Source: Mariprofundales bacterium
GTDB taxonomy: Bacteria; Pseudomonadota; Zetaproteobacteria; Mariprofundales; S012-25
Length of the DNA: 12,370 nt
NCBI GenBank assembly: GCA_015487905.1
Contig: WFOX01000106.1
Coordinates: forward strand, 1 to 12,370
Direction: 5' to 3'
Shown: positions 6,336 to 12,370 of the stretch, piece by piece
Position numbering within the stretch: the first letter of the stretch is position 1
How the letters are laid out: each line of letters opens with the position of its first letter
Notes under the pieces: generated by a model
Databases searched by the model: none
What the model was told of the DNA's origin: nothing
The model's input: only the letters and a program-made list of their open reading frames with translations
Program-made: the position numbers and the translations under genes

Positions 6336-6899
6336 GAACCGCGCCCTGCGGAGCTGCGCATGCTCGCCCGCGTGTATCGTCGGTTGCGCGCCTTCGGCCT
6401 GAACGATTCCCACTCAGGCAACGCGAGCCTGCGCGCAGGCGACTGGTTTTGGATCACGCCGCGCGGCGCGATGGCCGATGGCTTCCGCGCGGACATGCTC
6501 GTGCGCGTGCCGGTCGTGGGTGCGATTCCTGAGCGCGCATCCTCCGATGCGCCGTTGCACCAGCGCGTGTATCAGCGCGTGCCCGAAGCGCGTTCGGTGC
6601 TGCATGTGCATGCGCCGCATGCGCTTGCGCTGACGCTAAGCGGCGAGCCGCTGCGCTTGCTGGACTTGGAAGGAAGGCTTTACTTCGGGGAAGAGGTGCC
6701 CGTGGTGGAGATCCCCTACGAGCGCCACTTCGCCGATGCGCCCGAGCGCGTGAGCAATGTGCTTACCACCGCGCGCGCTTGCATTGAGCGCGGTCATGGC
6801 GTCTATGTTTGGGGCGCGAGCGTGGAGGAGGCCTACAAGTGGGCTTGTTCGTTGGAGGCAAGCGCGCGGCTGGTTTGGCTTTCCCGCCATCGTCCATGA
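6330..6899 (+). CDS. Class II aldolase/adducin-family protein
   Basis: This cytoplasmic, probably metal-dependent enzyme is 189 residues long, slightly shorter than FucA-type aldolases. The fold motifs are clear: LNDSHSGNASLR at 24-35 (phosphate or substrate loop), WITPRGAMADGF at 41-52, HVH at 92-94, and GHGVYVWG at 155-162, giving zinc ligands His92, His94 and His156. The pattern matches E. coli FucA, whose ligands are His92, His94 and His155. The FucA catalytic Glu73 falls on Asp73 here, in SSDAPLH, so the reaction cannot be transferred from FucA. Relatives with this form, including the tail AYKWACSLEASARL, are to my recollection annotated only as class II aldolase. The start follows the GAGGAA site. 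Its stop overlaps the next start (ATGA), making it the first gene of the plus-strand operon. Confidence 0.87.
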   Translation: MQEPRPAELRMLARVYRRLRAFGLNDSHSGNASLRAGDWFWITPRGAMADGFRADMLVRVPVVGAIPERASSDAPLHQRVYQRVPEARSVLHVHAPHALALTLSGEPLRLLDLEGRLYFGEEVPVVEIPYERHFADAPERVSNVLTTARACIERGHGVYVWGASVEEAYKWACSLEASARLVWLSRHRP

Positions 6900-7249
6900 G
6901 CCGCGCGTTGCTTGCGTTGCACATCGCGCTTGCCGTCAATACGGGCCTGCTCTTTTTGTTCCGCGCTTGGCGCATCTTTACCGGAAAAGCGCTTTCGCGT
7001 CTTTGGCGGCGCTATATCCCGGATATAAACGATGTGCTCTTGCTTGCCTCAGGCGCGCTGCTCGTGTTCGTGCGCGGGCATTCGTTTGCCGAGCCTTGGC
7101 TTTCCGTGAAGCTTGGGTGTGTCGTGGGCTACATCCTTTTGGGGATCTTGGCGCTGCGCAGGCGCAACGGCTTTGCATTCGCGCTTGCGCTTGTGCTGTA
7201 TGCCTATATTCTGCTGCTTGCACTCACGAAACAAATCTGGATCGGATAG
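6896..7249 (+). CDS. SirB2-family membrane protein
   Basis: This small integral membrane protein has 117 residues and about four predicted helices: near 5-25, 44-61, 70-90 and 95-113. The order of motifs fits SirB2: a first helix starting LLALHIALAVNTGLLFLFR, the loop-helix RRYIPDINDVLLLASGALL, and the helix VKLGCVVGYILLGILALRR. The family is named from a Salmonella locus, but a biochemical role has not been established to my knowledge. The ATG overlaps the aldolase-like stop by four bases (ATGA), so translation is probably coupled. The next gene starts 10 bases after its stop. Confidence 0.82.
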   Translation: MSRALLALHIALAVNTGLLFLFRAWRIFTGKALSRLWRRYIPDINDVLLLASGALLVFVRGHSFAEPWLSVKLGCVVGYILLGILALRRRNGFAFALALVLYAYILLLALTKQIWIG

Positions 7250-7253
7250 GGGG
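7248..7253 (+). promoter_or_regulatory. Ribosome binding site of the thioredoxin-like gene
   Basis: AGGGGG lies six bases before the ATG at 7260-7262 and overlaps the sirB2 stop. It selects 7260 as the start in a frame that stays open for about 150 bases further upstream. Confidence 0.5.
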
Positions 7254-7259
7254 TTTTGG

Positions 7260-7817
7260 ATGGCGCTGGTCGCTTCCATTCATGTGGATCTCGGCTGGGA
7301 GCTTCCCGATGTCGTGCTCAAGGATCCCGAGGGGCGCGAGCACCGGCTGCGCGACGAGATGGGTGAGAACGGCCTCATCGTCGCCTTCATGTGCAACCAT
7401 TGCCCCTATGCGCAGGCCGTCTGGCCGCGGCTTATCCGCCACGCAAGGACATTGCGCGAAAAGGGCATCCATACGGTTGCGATCAATCCGAACATCCATC
7501 CCGACTATCCTGAAGATTCGCCGGAGAAAATGAAGGAAAAGATCGTGGAATGGGGCATTGACTTTCCGTATCTCGTGGATGAGACGCAGGATGTGGCGCG
7601 CACATTCCAGGCGCAATGCACGCCTGACATCTACATGTTTGACAAACACGGCAAGCTTTATTACCACGGACGCATTGACGACTATTGGAAGGACGAAAGC
7701 AAGGTGAAGCGGCAAGAGCTTTTGGAAGCGGCGGAAGCGATGCTTGCGGGCAAGGAGCCCCCCCAGCCGCAGCATCCCACGATCGGTTGTTCCATCAAGT
7801 GGCGCGACGAATCCTAA
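7260..7817 (+). CDS. Thioredoxin-like (AhpC/TSA-type) family protein with CNHC motif
   Basis: This is a cytoplasmic redox protein of 185 residues with no signal peptide. A thioredoxin fold is shown by the strand LIVAFMCNHCPYAQAV with CXXC at Cys45-Asn-His-Cys48, the conserved VAINPN strand at 73-78, YPEDSPEKM at 83-91, FPYLVDETQDVAR at 102-114, and the cis-proline turn CTPDIYMFD at 120-128. The ending PTIGCSIKW at 173-181 is typical of this thioredoxin family, which is annotated widely but not well characterised. Extra conserved cysteines at 120 and 177 could take part in thiol exchange. The start is at ATG 7260, with AGGGGG just upstream. The stop lies inside the beginning of the cytochrome gene, which suggests joint expression of two redox proteins, one cytoplasmic and one exported. 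Confidence 0.87.
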   Translation: MALVASIHVDLGWELPDVVLKDPEGREHRLRDEMGENGLIVAFMCNHCPYAQAVWPRLIRHARTLREKGIHTVAINPNIHPDYPEDSPEKMKEKIVEWGIDFPYLVDETQDVARTFQAQCTPDIYMFDKHGKLYYHGRIDDYWKDESKVKRQELLEAAEAMLAGKEPPQPQHPTIGCSIKWRDES

Positions 7818-8149
7818 TCGCGGCCGCTTTGTGCGTGCTCGCCTTGCCCGCCTGGGCGGGCGGCGATCCTGAGCGCGGCAAGCGCTTGTTTGAGCAAATC
7901 TGCGCCCATTGCCACACGACGACGCACGAGGACAAGATCGGCCCCGGGCTTGCCGGCGTTTTGGATCGCGTATCCGAAGAGCGGCTGGATGCTTGGCTTG
8001 CGAATCCGCCGAAAATGGCGCGCGAGGATTCCTATTTTCGCAAGCTGCGGGAGAACAACCGCTGGGGCGTGGTCATGCCGCCCTATCCGGCCATGCAAGA
8101 CCCCCAAAACCGCGCCGACATCATCGCGTATTTGAAAACCCTTCGGTGA
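7799..8149 (+). CDS. Monohaem c-type cytochrome, class I
   Basis: This exported electron carrier has 116 residues. Starting at GTG 7799 gives a compact signal peptide, MARRILIAAALCVLALPAWA, cleaved before GGDPERG. The mature part has the haem-binding site CAHCH (Cys35, Cys38, His39), the conserved GPGLAGVLDR at 48-57, and a methionine loop VVMPPYPAM in which Met93 (or Met99) is the likely sixth haem ligand. It ends in a typical C-terminal helix ADIIAYLKTL. At about 96 mature residues it is the normal size for a soluble cytochrome c. The start overlaps the thioredoxin-like gene by 19 bases and lacks a strong ribosome site; TTG at 7787 is an alternative. Its stop overlaps the DUF72 start as GTGA. 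Redox partners cannot be read from the sequence. Confidence 0.87.
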   Translation: MARRILIAAALCVLALPAWAGGDPERGKRLFEQICAHCHTTTHEDKIGPGLAGVLDRVSEERLDAWLANPPKMAREDSYFRKLRENNRWGVVMPPYPAMQDPQNRADIIAYLKTLR

Positions 8150-8880
8150 GCCGCATCTCTGTCGGCTGTTCGGGTTGGTTTTATCGCCATTGGCGCGGCC
8201 GTTTTTACCCGGAAGAGCTTCCCACGCACCATTGGTTTCGCTTCTATGCCGAGCGCTTCTCGTGCGTGGAGATCAATGCAAGCTTCTATCGTTTCCCGAC
8301 CATAGAGCGCGTGCAAGGCTGGATGCGCGGCGCACCTTCTGGATTCCTCTTTGCGGTCAAGGCGCCGCGGCTGATCACGCACATTCGGTTGTTTCGCAAC
8401 TGCAGGGAGCCTTTGCAGGCGCTGCGCGAAGCGCTGGAGCCGCTTGTTGCCGCGGGCATGATGGGGCCGCTTTTGTTCCAGCTTCCGCCGCGCGCGCACT
8501 ATGGTGAGGAAATGCTTGCGCGCGTGTTGGACGCGCTTCCCGTGGACGACTTCCTTTGCGCCGTGGAGTTCCGCCATCCAAGCTGGTGGCAAGATGAGGT
8601 GTATCGGGCGCTTGCTGAGCGCGGCGCCGTGTTTGTGACCGTTTCTTCGCCGCGCATGCCGGAAGACTTTGTGGCGACGAACGGGCGCGCCTATGTGCGC
8701 ATGCATGGCCGTCCCACGCATGCGAATCACTACACCGAGGCGGAGTTGGCTGCGCTTGCCGATCAGCTTGTGCAAACGGATGAGGCTTGGGTGTTTTTCA
8801 ACAACGACGGCGGCGCGGCCGCCCCGCACGATGCGCAAGTGTTGCTGGAGCTTTTGCGCGCACGCGGTGCCGCAGCCTAA
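8146..8880 (+). CDS. DUF72 (YecE-like) TIM-barrel protein
   Basis: The product is a 244-residue cytoplasmic protein of the DUF72 family. It starts at GTG 8146, which overlaps the cytochrome stop (GTGA), and the first residues ISVGCSGWFYRHWRGRFYP are the classic DUF72 N-terminus. Further family marks are FCVEINASFYRFP-like sequence at about 38-50 (read here as SCVEINASFYRFPT), FLFAVKAPRLITH, LFQLPP, the strand CAVEFRHPSWW, AYVRMHGR, and WVFFNNDGGAAAPHDA near the end. The function of DUF72 proteins is not firmly known; a TIM-barrel structure and a possible nuclease or sugar-related role have been suggested. It closes the plus-strand operon, and its stop overlaps the stop of the convergent Rieske gene by four bases. 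The family call is strong. Confidence 0.9.
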   Translation: MSRISVGCSGWFYRHWRGRFYPEELPTHHWFRFYAERFSCVEINASFYRFPTIERVQGWMRGAPSGFLFAVKAPRLITHIRLFRNCREPLQALREALEPLVAAGMMGPLLFQLPPRAHYGEEMLARVLDALPVDDFLCAVEFRHPSWWQDEVYRALAERGAVFVTVSSPRMPEDFVATNGRAYVRMHGRPTHANHYTEAELAALADQLVQTDEAWVFFNNDGGAAAPHDAQVLLELLRARGAAA

Positions 8881-9185
8881 ATCTCCACCTCAATCCAGCC
8901 GTCGCGCACGCGCACAGGGAAGCTTGCAACCGGCTCATAGGCGGGCGGTGTGAGTGCCTCGCCCGTGCGCGGATCAAAGCGCGCGCCGTGCCGCGGGCAG
9001 ACGACCGCGTCATCCTCCAGCTTTCCCGTGCAGAGCTCGCCGTCATCGTGCGAGCAGCGGTCTTCCAGCGCGGCCAGCGTCCCATCCGAAAGCCGCACGA
9101 CGATCACCGAGCCTTCCATGCGATGCACGGCGCGCATCGCACCTGGCGAAAGTTCCTCATCGCGGCACACACGAATCCATGCCAT
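8877..9185 (-). CDS. Rieske [2Fe-2S] ferredoxin of the SUF operon
   Basis: This small soluble iron-sulfur protein has 102 residues and no signal peptide. It resembles the Rieske-type ferredoxin subunits of ring-hydroxylating dioxygenases. The cluster ligands are Cys44-Ser-His46 in DRCSHDDGELC and Cys63-x-x-His66 in CPRHGARFD, the standard C-x-H and C-x2-H pattern for a [2Fe-2S] cluster. The core ends with EALTPPAYEPVASFPVRVRDG and a final strand WIEVEI. It directly abuts sufT, the last base of its start codon being next to the sufT stop, and is the final gene of the SUF operon. No dioxygenase partner is visible, so a role as electron donor for cluster assembly, or as a co-expressed client, is inferred from position. 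Confidence 0.88.
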   Translation of the reverse strand: MAWIRVCRDEELSPGAMRAVHRMEGSVIVVRLSDGTLAALEDRCSHDDGELCTGKLEDDAVVCPRHGARFDPRTGEALTPPAYEPVASFPVRVRDGWIEVEI

Positions 9186-9716
9186 TTATAGCCACCCCAG
9201 TCTGAGCTTGGCCTCATCGGACATGCGCGAGCGATCCCAAGGCGGATCAAAGACGAGCTCCACTTGGGCCTCGGCCAGCCCCGCCTGCAAAAGCTTTTTG
9301 CGCACATCCTCCACGATCATCGGCGCCACGGGGCATCCCGGGGCTGTCAGCGTCATCTTCACATAGGCGCGATAGCCTTCTTCCGCTTCCTCTATGCGCA
9401 GTTCATAAACAAGCCCTAGATCCACGATGTTGATCGGGATCTCGGGATCGTAGCAGCGCCGGAGCGCCTCCCAAGCGCGTTTCTCGGCCTCGTCGCGATC
9501 GGCAGGCGGTGCCACTTCTTGTGCGGGCTTTTCCGCTTCCAGCCCGAGCGCCTCGCGATCCTTTTCCTCAATGCGCGCGAGGTTGCCGCCCGTATCCACC
9601 GTGACCGCGCCGCCTGCATCCTGCACGATGCGCACGCGCGTGCCCGCCGGGATCACGATCGGCATGCCCGAGGGCACGAGCACCGCATCCACATCGCGCG
9701 CAAGCACCACCTCCAT
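9186..9716 (-). CDS. sufT: Fe-S cluster assembly protein SufT (MIP18/DUF59 family)
   Basis: SufT is a maturation factor that helps deliver iron-sulfur clusters to target enzymes under high demand, as shown in Staphylococcus. This 176-residue version has the longer two-part architecture. Residues 1-60 are an N-terminal beta module (DAVLVPSGMPIVIPAGTRV, NLARIEEKDREALGLE). An Ala/Glu/Pro linker near 60-75 follows, then a DUF59 domain with DPEIPINIVDLGLVYEL at 90-106, TLTAPGCPVAP (Cys128) and FDPPWDRSRMSDEAKLRLGW at the end. These are all hallmark SufT motifs. The gene begins four bases after the sufU-like stop, with GGAG seven bases before the ATG, and ends exactly where the Rieske gene begins. 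Placement inside the operon fits a role downstream of the SufBCD scaffold. Confidence 0.92.
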   Translation of the reverse strand: MEVVLARDVDAVLVPSGMPIVIPAGTRVRIVQDAGGAVTVDTGGNLARIEEKDREALGLEAEKPAQEVAPPADRDEAEKRAWEALRRCYDPEIPINIVDLGLVYELRIEEAEEGYRAYVKMTLTAPGCPVAPMIVEDVRKKLLQAGLAEAQVELVFDPPWDRSRMSDEAKLRLGWL

Positions 9717-9720
9717 GATG

Positions 9721-10167
9721 CTACTCCGTGGTCGCGATTCCTTTTCCTTCTTCCACGGCCTTCTTGGCCGTGTGCCAGGCGAGCGTCGCGCACTTCACGC
9801 GCACCGGAAACGCGCGCACGCCGGCCAGAGCCACGAGCTTCCCAAGCTCAGGATCGGGCTCGGCCTTGCCCGTGAGCATCGCATGCACCTTCTCAAAAAG
9901 GTCTTCAAACTCCTCTTTTGTTTTGCCGCGCAATGCCTCGGTCATAAGCGAGGCTGAGGCCACCGAGATCGCGCAGCCCTCGCCCTCAAAGCGCACATCG
10001 GCAATACGCCCCTGCTCATCCCAGCGCAGATAGAGATGCAGATGATCGCCGCACAGCGGATTGCGGCCCTCGGCCTCGGCATCGGCGGGCACGAGCTTGC
10101 CGAAGTTGCGCGGATGGCGGTGGTGCTCCACGATGAGTTGCTGATAAAGCTCGCGCAGCGCGTCCAT
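9721..10167 (-). CDS. sufU: SufU-type sulfur-transfer protein (IscU/NifU-like fold)
   Basis: SufU accepts persulfide sulfur from SufS and passes it on for cluster assembly. This 148-residue protein has the three conserved cysteines and the aspartate of the fold: Cys39 and Asp41 in NPLCGDHL, Cys65 in EGEGCAISVASASLM, and Cys126 in FPVRVKCATLAWHT. A stretch of about 20 residues around 80-100 before the last helices, together with the ending RVKCATLAWH, matches SufU better than IscU, in which a His residue and LPPVK motif are expected. In SufU this cluster of residues binds zinc. The start overlaps the sufS stop by one base (TGATG), and a GGAGG lies four bases upstream at 10172-10176. No SufE gene is visible in the window. 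Confidence 0.9.
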   Translation of the reverse strand: MDALRELYQQLIVEHHRHPRNFGKLVPADAEAEGRNPLCGDHLHLYLRWDEQGRIADVRFEGEGCAISVASASLMTEALRGKTKEEFEDLFEKVHAMLTGKAEPDPELGKLVALAGVRAFPVRVKCATLAWHTAKKAVEEGKGIATTE

Positions 10168-11396
10168 CAGGCCTCCAATGCGAACATGCGCATGGCCGCG
10201 CGCACACCCTCGGCAAGCGCCTCCACCTCTTCGTGCGTGTTGTAGCAGGCGAACGAGGCGCGGGCCGTGGCGGGCACGCCAAGGCGCTGCATAAGCGGCA
10301 TCGCGCAGTGGTGTCCTGCGCGCACGGCCACGCCGTGCTGATCCAGAATCGTGCCGAGATCGTGCGCATGCACGCCCTTGACCGTAAAGGACACGATCGG
10401 CGCCTTGGCTTTGGCCGTTCCGTGGATCACAAGCCCCGGAATCGCGCCTAGCGCTTCACTTGCGGCCTCCAAAAGCGCCTGCTCATGCGCATGCACGGCC
10501 TGAAAGTCCAGCTTCGCCATCCAATCCAGCGCCGCGGCCCAACCGATCGCGCCTGCGACATTCGGCGTGCCCGCCTCAAAGCGGTGCGGATGCTCCGCGA
10601 ACTCCACCTTCTCAAACGAGACCGTGCGGATCATCTCGCCGCCGCCTTGATAGGGCGGCATCGCGGCGAGGATCTCCTCGCGCGCCCAAAGCGCGCCGAT
10701 GCCGAAGGGGCCGAAGGCCTTGTGCGCGCTCATCGCATAGAAATCGCAGCCGATCGCGGCGACATCGGGGCGCAGGTGCGCAAGGGCCTGCGCGCCGTCA
10801 ATGAGCACATGCGCGCCCTTTTGCTTTGCAAGCGCCGTGATCTCCTCCACGGGATTGATCGTGCCGAGCGCATTGGACACATGCGTAATCGCGACAAGCT
10901 TCGTGCGCGCGGAAAGCCGCGCGCGAAAGGCATCCAGATCCAATGCGCCGTCTGCGCGGATGGGGGCGACAACGATCCTCGCCCCCACCGCATCGGCAAG
11001 CATCCGCCAGGGCACGATGTTCGCATGGTGCTCCATCTCGGTGAGCAGAATCTCATCGCCGGAAGCAATGTGCTTGCGGCCCCAGGTGGCGGCGACGAGA
11101 TTGATCGCCTCGGTTGTCCCGCGCACAAAGACGATCTCGCGCGGCGAGCGCGCGCCGATCCAGGCGGCAAGCTTCGCGCGCGCGGCCTCATAGGCATCCG
11201 TTGCGCGTGCGGCGAGCGCATGCACGCCGCGATGGACATTGGCGTTGTCGTGTTCATAAAAGCGCGCGATCGCTTCCACGACGGCGCGCGGGCGCTGGGT
11301 CGTCGCCGCATTGTCCAGATAGGCAAGGGGCCTGCCATGCACCTCTTGCGCAAGCGCCGGGAATGCGGCGCGCAGTGCAGAAACATTCAGCGTCAT
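10167..11396 (-). CDS. sufS: Cysteine desulfurase SufS
   Basis: SufS is a pyridoxal-phosphate enzyme that converts cysteine to alanine and keeps the sulfur as a persulfide. The 409-residue length is standard for this class V aminotransferase. Visible sites include YLDNAATTQRP at 26-36, NVHRGVHALAARAT at 53-66, EMEHHANIVPW with the cofactor-stacking His at 123-124, DGAQA with Asp200, and the Schiff-base Lys226 in SAHKAFGPFGIG. The active-site Cys364 lies in VRAGHHCAMPLM, in the short loop typical of SufS rather than IscS. The usual SGHK motif reads SAHK here, a mild variation. The start overlaps the sufD stop (ATGA), and its own stop overlaps the sufU start, so the three genes are probably translated together. 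Confidence 0.94.
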   Translation of the reverse strand: MTLNVSALRAAFPALAQEVHGRPLAYLDNAATTQRPRAVVEAIARFYEHDNANVHRGVHALAARATDAYEAARAKLAAWIGARSPREIVFVRGTTEAINLVAATWGRKHIASGDEILLTEMEHHANIVPWRMLADAVGARIVVAPIRADGALDLDAFRARLSARTKLVAITHVSNALGTINPVEEITALAKQKGAHVLIDGAQALAHLRPDVAAIGCDFYAMSAHKAFGPFGIGALWAREEILAAMPPYQGGGEMIRTVSFEKVEFAEHPHRFEAGTPNVAGAIGWAAALDWMAKLDFQAVHAHEQALLEAASEALGAIPGLVIHGTAKAKAPIVSFTVKGVHAHDLGTILDQHGVAVRAGHHCAMPLMQRLGVPATARASFACYNTHEEVEALAEGVRAAMRMFALEA

Positions 11397-12370
11397 CGGG
11401 AAAGCCCCACCTGGGCGAGCGCCGCCCGCAAAAGCCTTGCGCGCACATCCTCGGTAAGGCCGGCAAGTGCTTCATCGGCTTCGGCGCGCGCCAGCATCGC
11501 CGCGGCCTCTTCCTTGGGAATCCCGCGCGCGCGAAGATAAAAGAGCGCATCCGCGTTGAGCCCGCCGATCGCGCAGCCGTGGCTTGCGCGCACATTGTCG
11601 TGCTCAATCTCTAGATCAGGCCGCGCCTCCAGCCGTGCGCTTTCAGAAAGCACGATGCCCTTCGCCTGCTGGTCGGTGGCGGCGGCATCGGCGATGGGCG
11701 GCATCACGACGCGCCCATGATAGATCGCATGCGCGCGCCCGGCGGCCAGCGCCCGCATCCGAATCGCGCTTTCCGTCTCGGGGCCTTCATGCAGGATGAG
11801 CACGCGCGCATCGGCAAGGCGCCGGCCGCCTGCCGCGATGAGCACGCCTGCATGAACCCGCGCCTCTCCATCCAGCGCGGCCAATAGCTCCGTGCGCGCC
11901 CAGCCCTGGCCGATCTCGGCAAGATGCACCGCAAGCTCGGCCCCCTCGCCCACATGCGCCGCCACGCGCGCAAACTGCACGCCCGCTTCTTCGGCATGCA
12001 CGCGCAAGTAAGCAAGCCTTGCGCCGCGCGCAAGGCGCAGCTCGGTGAGCGCGAGCGTAGCCCCTTGGGTTGCCCCGGCTGTGACTTCCACGAACGAGGC
12101 CTCTGCATCCTCCGGCACCTCAATCACAAGGCGCCCCTTGGCCGCGGCCTCTTGCGTGCGCAGCCGCACAAGCACGAAGCGCTCGCCATCGGCAAGCCCA
12201 ATGCGAAACGAAGGCGCGTGTTGCTGCTCAGTGAGCACGCGCGAGCGCCAGGGATCGCGCGCGATCGCAAGCGGCGCGGGCGCCGCCTTTTGCGCCTTAC
12301 CCTTCACGAGCACGCCGTCGGCCAGCACGAAATCGGGCGCGCCGCCCAAAATCGGCACATCCTTGCGCCA
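11393..12370 (-). CDS. sufD: Fe-S scaffold protein SufD, 5' end cut by window edge
   Basis: SufD pairs with SufB and the ATPase SufC to form the scaffold on which iron-sulfur clusters are built. The last 325 residues are visible; the frame stays open to the window edge (WRKD precedes a possible GTG), so the N-terminal helical part lies outside. The beta-helix core is recognisable by its repeating short strands. The C-terminal end carries the family signatures EIEHDNVRASHGCAIGGL and LFYLRARGIPKEEA. The His in ASHGC aligns with the His that E. coli SufD needs (CSHGAT there). The usual Cys before Ser is Ala here, and a Cys instead follows the Gly. The C-terminal helices complete the protein. The stop overlaps the sufS start by four bases. 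Confidence 0.9.
   Translation of the reverse strand, partial: WRKDVPILGGAPDFVLADGVLVKGKAQKAAPAPLAIARDPWRSRVLTEQQHAPSFRIGLADGERFVLVRLRTQEAAAKGRLVIEVPEDAEASFVEVTAGATQGATLALTELRLARGARLAYLRVHAEEAGVQFARVAAHVGEGAELAVHLAEIGQGWARTELLAALDGEARVHAGVLIAAGGRRLADARVLILHEGPETESAIRMRALAAGRAHAIYHGRVVMPPIADAAATDQQAKGIVLSESARLEARPDLEIEHDNVRASHGCAIGGLNADALFYLRARGIPKEEAAAMLARAEADEALAGLTEDVRARLLRAALAQVGLSR

Noticed and set aside
7846..7861. Inverted repeat GCCCGCC / GGCGGGC
   Set aside because: It is within the signal peptide codons of the cytochrome gene, the loop is only two bases, and there is no T-run, so it is not a terminator.
7260..8149. Cytochrome c maturation locus
   Set aside because: The thioredoxin-like protein has no signal peptide or membrane anchor, unlike CcmG/ResA, and no other ccm genes are present.
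10485..11540. Long plus-strand open frame antisense to sufS
   Set aside because: The minus-strand SufS frame has all catalytic motifs; the antisense product is low-complexity Arg/Ala/His with no family resemblance.

Overview
The window is a densely coding, GC-rich piece of a Gram-negative bacterial chromosome. It has 16 protein genes, two of them cut by the window edges, and no intergenic gap longer than about 65 bases. Lipoprotein signal peptides, a c-type cytochrome, SirB2 and a SUF operon point to a proteobacterium. The TrmB N-terminus (motif HGRRNG) reads like alphaproteobacterial versions, while a SUF operon carrying SufU, SufT and a Rieske ferredoxin is an arrangement I associate with some gammaproteobacteria. 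I do not assign a genus. I see no tRNA, rRNA, CRISPR array, insertion sequence or phage gene.

Layout. (1) 1-714, minus: trmB, a tRNA m7G46 methyltransferase, missing its last few codons. (2) 744-1994, plus: an Atg22/UMF1-type MFS transporter, divergent from trmB, whose 3' end overlaps the next gene. (3) 1949-6267, minus: a five-gene envelope operon read from 6267 downwards: CsgG/FlgT-C-like lipoprotein, FlgT-N-like periplasmic protein, LPP20 lipoprotein, secreted FecR-domain protein, second LPP20 lipoprotein. (4) 6330-8880, plus: class II aldolase-like protein, SirB2 membrane protein, thioredoxin-like protein, monohaem cytochrome c and DUF72 protein, mostly with overlapping ends. (5) 8877-12370, minus: the distal half of a SUF iron-sulfur operon: sufD (5' end outside), sufS, sufU-like, sufT and a Rieske [2Fe-2S] ferredoxin.

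How the genes work together. The SUF genes form a coherent pathway: SufS takes sulfur from cysteine, SufU accepts it, SufD belongs to the SufBCD scaffold, SufT helps maturation, and the Rieske protein may be an electron donor or a client. The five-gene envelope operon is the most interesting part. All five products are predicted to be exported, three of them as lipoproteins. The fold families match those of the Vibrio flagellar H-ring proteins FlgO, FlgP and FlgT, but no flagellar gene is in view and a FecR-domain protein is added. It may encode an uncharacterised outer-membrane ring or export complex. The plus-strand operon mixes redox proteins with an aldolase-like enzyme whose catalytic Glu position holds Asp.
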